Made by a program: the position numbers and the translations under genes. Shown in pieces: positions 33,217 through 41,100 of a stretch of 64,000 bases of DNA (within the stretch, counting starts at the first letter, position 1; each line of letters starts with the position of its first letter). The DNA lies in the NCBI GenBank assembly GCA_965226235.1, contig OZ245335.1:2044673-2108672 (forward strand), read 5' to 3'. The DNA is from CAYFZO01 sp965226235. Lineage in GTDB: Bacteria; Pseudomonadota; Gammaproteobacteria; Poriferisulfidales; Oxydemutatoraceae. The notes beneath the pieces are model-generated. The model was not told the DNA's origin. It was given only the letters and a program-made list of their open reading frames with translations, and did not search any database.

Positions 33217-34422
33217 TCAGTCGCGGCGTAGCGCCTCGGTTGGCGAGATCGGCGTCGGGTAGCGCATGACGATCAGATACGGCGAGATCAGGAAGGTCAG
33301 GATAACAAAGGTTTGAATCAGCAGGGAGGTTTCCATCGTGATCAGGGCGACCTCCCACGCGAGCACCGCGATCAACAGGGAAAACTCGCTGCCTTGCCCC
33401 AGGCGAACGCCCGTTTCCACGGCGCGTTGCTTTTCCTGGCCTGAAGACTGTAGCAGGAAACCGAACACGAACGGTTTCAGGTAAACAACCGATAGCGCGA
33501 GTATCAGCGCGGGGATCGAGACCGCGATCAAGGCATCGAAATCCATGCTCGCCCCGAGGGAAAAGAAGAAGATGATCAGGAAAAAGTCGCGGATTGGCTT
33601 GAGCGATTGCGCAATATAGAGCGAGATCGGGTTCGAGGCCAGCGCGATCCCGGCGATGAACGCACCGATTTCACGGGACAGGCCGACGAACTCGGCTACT
33701 TCGGCGACCCCCACGCTCCAGCCGATGGTCAACAACAGCAGGTATTCACGGATTCCCTCGAACTTCTCGAAGCAACGGTAGATGATGTACTTTTGCGCCA
33801 GGTATACGCCGCCAACCAGCAGCGGCAAGGTCAATATCGGGACAAGAGCCAGGGTCTTCGAGATATTCTCTTCTCCCGCGAACCGCAGCGAGAGCAGGAC
33901 GAAGATCGCGATCACATCCTGCAGCAACAGGATGCTGATGATCGTCTCGCCGGTCGGTTTGTGATGCAGGACGGTTGTCGGCAACAACTTCAAGCCAATG
34001 ATGGTGCTTGAAAACATCAATGCCACGCCGATGATCAAGGCATCCGAATAACTCGCGCCCCACACCAGGCCGAACGCAAAGCCAAACAGGCCGAACAGTA
34101 GGCAACTGCTGACGGTGACGATCGTCATCGAGCGCAACAGTTTCAGCAACTTGACCGGGGACAGTTCGAGCCCGAGCAGAAACAGGAGAAAGGTAATGCC
34201 GATCTCCGATATCTCCTTGATTCTCTCCGGGTCTTCTATCAGGCCGGCACCGACCGGGCCAAGCAGCATGCCGACGAGAATGTAGGCGACGATCAACGTC
34301 TGCCGCGCGTACAGCGCAAGGGTCGCGAGCACCGCCGCGCCCGCGAAGATCAGGAAGATATGGGTGGTGAAGTGCTCTTCGTAGAAAGGGGAGAAGCTGA
34401 ACAGGAAGGAGCTTTCAGACAT
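33217..34422 (-). CDS. CPA2-type monovalent cation:proton antiporter
   Basis: 401 residues, around a dozen hydrophobic segments (for example HIFLIFAGAAVLATLALYA, YILVGMLLGPVGAGLI, GITFLLFLLGLELSPVKLL). This is the Na+/H+ exchanger-type fold of KefB/KefC relatives; FLLFLLGLE is a CPA2 signature. It lacks the C-terminal TrkA-N/RCK domain of KefB/C, so it is a short, unregulated-looking member. Inner-membrane protein exporting K+ or Na+ against protons; the ion cannot be told from sequence. Convergent with lysS. Confidence 0.85.
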   Translation of the reverse strand: MSESSFLFSFSPFYEEHFTTHIFLIFAGAAVLATLALYARQTLIVAYILVGMLLGPVGAGLIEDPERIKEISEIGITFLLFLLGLELSPVKLLKLLRSMTIVTVSSCLLFGLFGFAFGLVWGASYSDALIIGVALMFSSTIIGLKLLPTTVLHHKPTGETIISILLLQDVIAIFVLLSLRFAGEENISKTLALVPILTLPLLVGGVYLAQKYIIYRCFEKFEGIREYLLLLTIGWSVGVAEVAEFVGLSREIGAFIAGIALASNPISLYIAQSLKPIRDFFLIIFFFSLGASMDFDALIAVSIPALILALSVVYLKPFVFGFLLQSSGQEKQRAVETGVRLGQGSEFSLLIAVLAWEVALITMETSLLIQTFVILTFLISPYLIVMRYPTPISPTEALRRD

Positions 34423-35024
34423 GTCTGCATACGTCGAGGCGGCGGAGGACCGGTAGCGTATCGGTCGACAACGTATCGGTCGCTGGCAAATTTTATTCTA
34501 TACTACCCGGCAAGGTTGCCCGGCAGGGCTGCTGCCTGCTGGATTTATCCTGGTGCAAACCCGCGATCCCCTCGATGCAAAAAGCTATCTTTCGCGCGGA
34601 CATCCGGCCGTTGACGGCGGTTGTGTTATCCGTGCCGGAAGCCGGGCGGATAGAAGGTCGTGTCATTGCGGGCGAAGGCCTGAAGGTCGTGGCCGAGATA
34701 CGATGAGGATTCGCTCTTCTTGCTCCAGGTACATTCCTGCACGCGGATGTGCGCCGACCCGCCGCGACGGCAGCACCGAGATGATCTTCCACGCGAACGG
34801 AACGTTGGTGACGATGCGGTTTCCCGCCGCTGGCCAACTGGTGTATGCCGTTTGCCGTGATGCCGGTCGTTTCTGCCGAACCCGACGCGTAGCGGATCAC
34901 CGCGTAGTGGATCACGGGGGCGCATTCGCCGGCGCGGTGAGCGCACTGGCGAGCAGATTGCTGCACGCAGACGCGCACCGCGGGTCTTTTCCTTTGGCTG
35001 AACCCAGGATTGAGGGTGATTTCG
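34423..35024. other. 602-nt stretch without a convincing gene
   Basis: Short frames exist, for example MQKAIFRADIRPLTAVVLSV from ATG 34575 to a TGA near 34706, and a 159-codon frame from 34553 rich in Arg and His, but neither resembles a known protein. Related bacteria often have other genes directly before serS, so this may be a decayed gene. It must carry the promoters of the antiporter gene and of serS. Confidence 0.4.
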
Positions 35025-36302
35025 ATGCTTGACCCCGGGCAGTTGCGCAATGACTTCCCGCGCGTTGCGGCGCAACTTAAACGCAGAGGTTTCGACCTGG
35101 AGCGCTCGCTTTATCGGCAGGCGGAGGAGCACCGAAAAACGTTGCAGGTGCAAGTGGAAGAACTCAGGAATCGAAGAAAGCGCAACGCGAAAGAGATTGG
35201 CGAGGCAAGAAGCAAAGGCGATGACGCCGCCGGACTGCTGCGGGCAGCCGACGAAATCAAGCAGCAAATCGGCACGCTCGAGCAGGATCTGGCTGAAGCG
35301 CAACGCCGCTTGAATGAGGTTTTGCTGGGCATACCGAATTGCCTCGAGGAAGGGGTCCCCGACGGGGATGACGAAAGCGGCAACGTTGAAATCAGACAGT
35401 GGGGCAAACCGCCGCGTTTTGCATTCGAGGCGCGCGATCACATGCAGATCGTCGAAGGTCTGGGATTGGTCGATAGCGAAGCCGCCGCCGCGCTGTCGGG
35501 GAGCCGGTTTGTCGTGATGTACGGTAGCCTGGCGAAGCTGCAACGCGCGTTGATCCGCTTCATGCTCGATTTGCACACCAGGCAGCACGGCTATCGGGAA
35601 GTGTATGTGCCGTATCTGGTGCACGCCGCGCCGTTACTCGGTACCGGTCAGTTGCCCCGGTTTGCCAGTGATCTGTTTAAGACCACCAGCGGCCATTACC
35701 TGATACCAACCGCCGAGGTGCCGATGACGAACCTGTGCCAGGACAGGATTCTTGAAGAGCACGCGCTGCCGTTGAAGTGGGTGTCGCATACACCGTGTTT
35801 TCGCTCGGAAGCCGGCTCCTATGGCAAGGACACACGCGGTCTGATTCGCCAGCACCAGTTCGAGAAGGTCGAGATGGTGCAGATCGTCAGGGCGGAAGAC
35901 TCTCCGGCCGCGCTGAACGAGCTGGTCGGTCACGCCGAAGCCGTATTGCAGGCACTCGAGTTGCCTTACCGCCTGGTAGAACTGTGCGCCGGCGATCTGG
36001 GGTTCTCCGCCGCCAGAACCTACGATCTCGAAGTATGGCTGCCGGGTCAGGAGCGTTATCGCGAAATCTCCTCGTGTAGCAATACACGTGATTTTCAGGC
36101 ACGCAGAATGAAGGCGCGGATGCGCGACAGCCAAGGCAAAACAGCGCTGGTACACACCCTGAATGGCTCTGGCCTCGCGGCCGGGCGCGCCCTGGTCGCC
36201 GTGCTGGAGAACAACCAGGATGCGCAAGGCCACGTGCGCGTGCCTGCGGCACTCGTACCCTACATGGACGGGCAGGAGATCATCGGGCCGGACAGCCGGT
36301 GA
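35025..36302 (+). CDS. serS: Seryl-tRNA synthetase
   Basis: 425 residues from ATG 35025 (GAGGGTGA upstream); the 35010 start is less likely. N-terminal coiled coil (RQAEEHRKTLQVQVEELRNR to EQDLAEAQRRLNEVL) binds the tRNA long arm. Class II motifs: PYLVHAAPLLGTGQLPRF, TPCFRSEAGSYGKDTRG with motif 2 arginines, and LNGSGLAAGRALVAVLENNQ (motif 3). Charges tRNA-Ser in the cytoplasm. Three tRNA-Ser-derived loci lie downstream. Overlaps the MOSC gene by 4 nt. Confidence 0.95.
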   Translation: MLDPGQLRNDFPRVAAQLKRRGFDLERSLYRQAEEHRKTLQVQVEELRNRRKRNAKEIGEARSKGDDAAGLLRAADEIKQQIGTLEQDLAEAQRRLNEVLLGIPNCLEEGVPDGDDESGNVEIRQWGKPPRFAFEARDHMQIVEGLGLVDSEAAAALSGSRFVVMYGSLAKLQRALIRFMLDLHTRQHGYREVYVPYLVHAAPLLGTGQLPRFASDLFKTTSGHYLIPTAEVPMTNLCQDRILEEHALPLKWVSHTPCFRSEAGSYGKDTRGLIRQHQFEKVEMVQIVRAEDSPAALNELVGHAEAVLQALELPYRLVELCAGDLGFSAARTYDLEVWLPGQERYREISSCSNTRDFQARRMKARMRDSQGKTALVHTLNGSGLAAGRALVAVLENNQDAQGHVRVPAALVPYMDGQEIIGPDSR

Positions 36303-36784
36303 GCACGCGGCGAGACCCTGCAGGCAGCACGCGGGGGCGGATCGAGTGGATCGGCCTGCGCCGTGAGCATCGCGGTGAGATTGAGCTCACCGCATCCGCG
36401 CAGCTACACGCGGGCCGTGGGATCGCCGGTGATCATGGCGCCGCGAGAGCAGGCGGCAAGCGCCAGGTGACGTTGATCCAGCAAGAGGACCTGCCGCTGA
36501 TCGCCCGCGCTGCCGACGTGGACGCGCCAGGTTTCGAGGCTTTGCGGCGTAATCTCGTGGTATCCGGTATCGACCTGCGGGGATTGAAGCACCGCCGGTT
36601 TCGCATCGGCGGGCAGGTGGTGCTTGAAGGCACAGGCGACTGCTCCCCGTGCCGCAGAATGGAGGAAGCTATCGGTCGCGGCGGCTTCCTCGCGATGCGC
36701 GAACGCGGCGGTATCACCGCGGTAGTGCACACCGGGGGCATGATCAAGGTCGGCGATCCCGTGGCAATCGACACGGACGTCTGA
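36299..36784 (+). CDS. MOSC-domain protein
   Basis: 161 residues from GTG 36299, overlapping the serS stop. MOSC features: RIEWIGLRREHRGEIELTAS, LHAGRGIAGDHGAARAGGKR, VTLIQQEDLPLIA, LRRNLVVSGIDL and, near the end, GTGDCSPCRRMEEAIGRGGF with the family cysteine. MOSC proteins bind or transfer sulfur and molybdenum-cofactor-linked groups. Short single-domain form. Ends just before a strong terminator. Confidence 0.85.
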   Translation: MSTRRDPAGSTRGRIEWIGLRREHRGEIELTASAQLHAGRGIAGDHGAARAGGKRQVTLIQQEDLPLIARAADVDAPGFEALRRNLVVSGIDLRGLKHRRFRIGGQVVLEGTGDCSPCRRMEEAIGRGGFLAMRERGGITAVVHTGGMIKVGDPVAIDTDV

Positions 36785-36811
36785 TACGACTCAGCGGTTG
36801 GGGGAGGCAAT

Positions 36812-36840
36812 AAAAAAGCCCGCCGAAGCGGGCTTTTTTA
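36812..36840. terminator. Bidirectional intrinsic terminator
   Basis: AAAAAAGCCCGC-CGAA-GCGGGCTTTTTT: stable stem with tetraloop and A/T runs on both sides, serving the serS-MOSC operon and the convergent BI-1 gene. Confidence 0.95.
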
Positions 36841-36858
36841 CAGAATGGATCGGCGCGG

Positions 36859-37518
36859 TTATTCCCTGCCGCCAAAGAAAGAAAACAGGTTGAGCAAGTG
36901 CACGAACATCACGTAGATGTTCGCGAACATCGAGATCGTCATCACGATGTAGTTAGTCTCGCCTCCATTGACCATGCGGCTGGTGTCATACAGGATCATG
37001 CCGCTCATCAGGATCACCGCCGCCGCCGAAATCGTCAGCGAGAGCGCCGGGATCTGTATGAACAGGTTCAGGATGATCGCCCCGAGTATGACCAGTATCC
37101 CGACGAACAGGAAGCTGCCCATGAAGCTGAAATCACGGCGCGTGGTCAGCGCGTAGCCGGACAGCCCGAGGAACATGGTCGCCGTGGTCGCGAACGCCGC
37201 CATGACCACCTGCGGACCATTCGGCAACCCCAGGTACACATTGAGGATCGGCCCCAGTATGTAGCCCATGAAGCCCGTGAACAAAAAGGTAACCGGCAGT
37301 GCCCAGACGCTGTTTCTTATGCGGTGGATGAAAAACGGCATTCCGATGAATACCACGAGTACCAGGAAAGGATTGACAAAGCCGACGCGGTTTGCCATGG
37401 CGATCGCCGCCGTGATAGCGGAAGTGAACAGGGTCATGGTCAGCAACAGGTACGTGTTGCGGATGACCTTGTTGGTCGACAGAGTAGATGTGCTCGATCG
37501 TGCCGAAGCGTATTCCAT
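36859..37518 (-). CDS. Bax inhibitor-1/YccA family membrane protein
   Basis: 219 residues with about seven membrane segments (YLLLTMTLFTSAITAAIAMA, PFLVLVVFIGMPFFIHRI, LPVTFLFTGFMGYILGPI, FVGILVILGAIILNLFI). The C-terminal DTSRMVNGGETNYIVMTISM with later FVHLLNLFSFFGGRE is typical of BI-1/YccA, which interacts with FtsH. Start taken as MEYASARS (37518) because GAGGTG lies 8 nt upstream; the GTG in the same box is not a likely start. Inner-membrane protein. Confidence 0.9.
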   Translation of the reverse strand: MEYASARSSTSTLSTNKVIRNTYLLLTMTLFTSAITAAIAMANRVGFVNPFLVLVVFIGMPFFIHRIRNSVWALPVTFLFTGFMGYILGPILNVYLGLPNGPQVVMAAFATTATMFLGLSGYALTTRRDFSFMGSFLFVGILVILGAIILNLFIQIPALSLTISAAAVILMSGMILYDTSRMVNGGETNYIVMTISMFANIYVMFVHLLNLFSFFGGRE

Positions 37519-37599
37519 GTTGATCACCTCAATGTGATTAAGTTAACAACGAAAGTATAGCAGATGTGGAGATTATCCCTGCAAAAATCAAGGCGCGGC

Positions 37600-37658
37600 A
37601 AGCGGCCTTGTCGGTGGTCTTGTCGGTGGCCTTGGTGGTGGCCTTGGTGGTGGTTTTG
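37600..37658. repeat. Low-complexity GGTGGCCTTG repeats
   Basis: Degenerate tandem words (GTCGGTGGCCTTGGTGGTGG and variants). The proline-rich frame on the minus strand across this region is an artefact of the repeat. Confidence 0.7.
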
Positions 37659-37683
37659 TAGGGGCGATGCATGCGTCGCCCTT
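37659..37683. repeat. REP-like palindrome, copy 2
   Basis: TAGGGGCGATGCATGCGTCG core related to the copy at 22931. Followed by ATACACACTGGATATAA, which also follows copy 3 at 59806, so the whole block was duplicated with the tRNA repeat. Confidence 0.85.
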
Positions 37684-37705
37684 GAATATACACACTGGAT
37701 ATAAA

Positions 37706-37986
37706 TGCGTTTGATGGCACACTATGCTTGAGCCGACAGATAGCTTCAACACAGGCAGCATTGGAGAGGTGGCTGAGTGGTCGAAAGCGGCGGTCTTGAA
37801 AACCGCTGACCGCGCGAGCGGTCCGGGGGGTCGAATCCCTCCCTCTCCGCCACTTGGGAATAAAGCTGGGCACGCCAGTTTCTGCCGTTCCTGCGATGTT
37901 TCCTCCGACCAGCGTTCGCAGCAGGTCGTTTTTCGATCCCATAATCCGGACCTCGCCCTCCGCAACTTCGATGCGCGGGGCAAGTG
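37706..37986. repeat. tRNA-Ser-containing direct repeat, copy A (left edge of segment I)
   Basis: About 281 bp, from GCGTTTGATGGCACACTAT through the tRNA to CGGGGCAAGTG, nearly identical to 45246-45531. A shorter version is at 59848-60046. It marks the left border of the accessory DNA. Confidence 0.9.
37763..37852 (+). tRNA. tRNA-Ser(UGA), copy A with a T-loop substitution
   Basis: 90 nt including CCA. Acceptor GGAGAGG/CCTCTCC, long variable arm (CCGCGCGAGCGG), anticodon TGA at 37797-37799. Compared with copy B, T54 is G (37830: GGGGGGTCGAATCC against GGGGGTTCGAATCC), removing the universal T54 of the T-loop, so function is uncertain. Confidence 0.85.
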
Positions 37987-37987
37987 T

Positions 37988-38066
37988 GATCTTTCCCCCG
38001 TAATCCGGTCCAGGCGCTTTCTGCCGTCCTTCATCACTACTCTGGACCGATATCAGGGGGAAGATC
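37988..38066. mobile_element. Short inverted-repeat (MITE/REP-like) element 1
   Basis: 79 bp. Ends are imperfect inverted repeats: GATCTTTCCCCCGTAATCCG at left and CGATATCAGGGGGAAGATC at right. Non-coding. Related copies are at 53034-53117 and 55156-55224, all in the same orientation. Confidence 0.8.
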
Positions 38067-38139
38067 AGGATCTAAATCCTTTCCATACCGATTTGATGGT
38101 GTCGGCAGTAGTCTGGAGCCAGTTAAAATCACTCGCTTT

Positions 38140-41100
38140 TCAGTTTGCTGGCGTCGCAGGATCCAGCAATTTTATTCGAATGTTTGTCGCCCTGTATTCC
38201 TTTACAATCCCTTTCCTCTTCAAAGTGGCGACACCCCAATTAATTCGGATCCGAAGTCTGTCCCTTTTAGCCCCTCGTACTCTGATCGCAAGCAGCTTGC
38301 ATACGGCCTGAAGCAAAGACTTGACCGCGATGCTATTGTTTGGCTTATCTTGAAGAATACGAATAATTGCCTTCTGTAGTTCTTTTGAAGATGGATCCGC
38401 TGTTTCAGTATTTCGGTCCGGTGCTCCTGATTTTAACGGACGCAGAGTTGGTACCGATTTCTTACTGCGTTTGATTTCATCTGCTCTGGGCGGTTTTTCT
38501 GTCGGCTCAATCGCGGCAGGTTTGACCGACTGAGAGACATCAGGGATTGAAGCATTCTCTTTCGGCTCCTGACCCTGCGGGTAGATCTCATCTTGCCGCA
38601 AAGTTTTCCACAGTAAATTCATCGCAGCTTCAGGATTGTGGTAGAAAGCGCTACCAGTAACACGCCAAAAGTGCCAACCCGCGTTCTCAAGTTCTCTTTG
38701 GCGCGCCCAGTCCTTATCAGACTGTTCAGGCCCGTGAAATTCATCTCCGTCACATTCGACTGCTAACTGGCCGTGCATGCCTTCTACCACCATATCGATA
38801 CGAAATGATTGGTCGAATGGGTTTACGTGATACTGTGGGATGGCGCGGTATCCGCGATCCACAATTCTTAGAAACACATCTACTTCAAACCAACTGTCGA
38901 ACGGTGATGGTTGACTTCTCGGCACTCGTGCCGAATTTGCAGCTTCCCGAATTTGTTGGATAGAATGCCCATCAACGCTTCTTTCCTGCTGAACTCTCGG
39001 ATTTTGGCAATGTTCCAGGAGTTTGTACTGCAGGCAATGGGGGCTCAAGTCGTTTAAGTCAGCCGAGTGTACCAGCACGAGTTGGTCTCGCGCCCTGCTG
39101 GCGGCGACATTGAACTCCCGCTCCTTATCAGCACTACTGACTACTCGACATTTACCACCGTTTGCTGGTGCGTTCACCATTGAGAGGAAAATGACATCCC
39201 GCTCATCACCCTGGAAGGTGTAGGGACGGCCAACCAGCAATTTCCTCCGCTCAATTTCCTCCGCGCCTATTTTCTTGATGAGCAGTTGCTGGATAAAATT
39301 GTGCTGCTGTCCGCCAGCAAGACAGATGACCCCCATGGTTTTTCCTGCATACCTAGGATCCTCGCAGCGTTCCGTTACCAGTTCGACAAGCCGGTGTGCT
39401 TCCTTTTCGTTGATCATGCTGGAGCCTTTGCCGCTTCGGACCCCTCCTTCAACGAATTCTGCTGAAACAACCGGCAACAGACGTTTTTTGCCAAACTGCC
39501 TTAGTGGGATGAGAGGGTCTTCCTCATAAAAGTGGGTATTGGAAAAAAGGATTATCTCCGGCATGCAGCGAAAATGTTCTTTTAGCTGGATGCTATTCGG
39601 GAAACGAAGCAGAGCTTGAGAAAAATAGCTATTTCTGATGTCAAATGTAGTACTTTTTTCAATATGCTCAATATGTCGCTTTCGTAGCTGGTCTGCCCCG
39701 GTTTGATCAATGCCCACGTTTTGAGGGCGGATTTGCTTATCATCTCCCACCACCACCACTTTCTTGGCGATGTAGTTCAAGATTATCGCTTCGGAACCTG
39801 ACTGACTTGCTTCGTCAATTATGGCCACATCGAACTGCTCAGGGGTCGAGCCTACATACTCGACCACCTGATGCATAGGCATAACCCATGCAGGAATAGC
39901 CGGCTGACATCCCTTAAGCTCTTTGCGTGCCGTAGCTCTGTGACGTTCAGCATGCTTCCCGGTTCCTTTTCCGACATTATCAACCGCTTGAATCCAAGCA
40001 ATTAACGATCGTCTTAGTGGTTCGTCCAAGCGCCTTATGCAATAGCGCCACGCTTTTTCGGCTGCCAATTGACCAAGGATTTGATGCTCTTTTGAATCAA
40101 GTGTTTTGATCTTTTTGTCAAGGGTCTCTGTCTGGTTCGGATCACACATTTCATACAACCAGCGATTCGTTTGACTCCAGGCAATAGCATTCTGCAAACG
40201 CCTGAATCGCAGTGGCCATTCTCCACGCTCGTTGGAGTTGGACAGCGCTGCAAACGTCTTTGGGATAGCTTGCCGAATCAAATTCGCTTCACTTATCCAT
40301 CGATTTCTGCGGGTTGCAGTCTTGTTACCAACCCGGATTCTTTCCAGCACTGTTGCGTAGTCACTACTCTTGCGAAGATCGAAAGCCGACTCAATTCGCT
40401 TGCAGTAATCCGGGGTAGCAGATACGGCCGCTATTGCCGCAGTCCGTGCAGTCGCGAATTCGTTGTTCAGTTGCTGCAGGGTATCGGTCTTGTTCTGAAG
40501 GTCCAGCGCATCCGCATATCGTTGCAACTGCTCTATGGAATGCCAGACGGGCTCACGGATCATTTTCAATTCAGCGATTTGCTTGACACCTTTCACCCTC
40601 AGCGCATGAAGGTTATCAGCTATCCTGAGAGGCTCCATCCAATCAGCATAATCCGCTAACTGCAGGTTCAGATTCTTCATCCGATTATTTGTAGGAGCCA
40701 GATCGTCCCATTGTGCCTTCAAGATAGACAATGCGTCTTTAATATCCAGCCAGCGAATAAGCCCTTCTAATACTTCGAGGCTATCGATCGGGTGACCATC
40801 GAGCAAAATCCCCTTGATGGCCTTGAAGGATTCTTTTATAGGCTCCGAATCAAACAATCTTCGTTTTAGCTTCTTCCCGCTGTCCACATGTTGCTTCAGG
40901 CTCCTCGCGTGTAGCAGAAGCTTCCGTATGTTTTCATCATCCACACCCTGTACCTGAAAAACAGTGACTTCTTCGATATGGTCTTCGCATCGGGTCGTCT
41001 CGCGTTGCGTGATCGAGAGTAACTCTCTCCATCTTCGATCTTGCTCAGAGACCATATCCTCGCCTGCTTGTGCCGCCCACGGAAGAACGTGCTGTTTAAG

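Noticed and set aside
37588..38037. Minus-strand ORF with Pro/Arg-rich tail
   Set aside because: Antisense to tRNA-Ser copy A and the low-complexity GGTGGCCTTG repeat.
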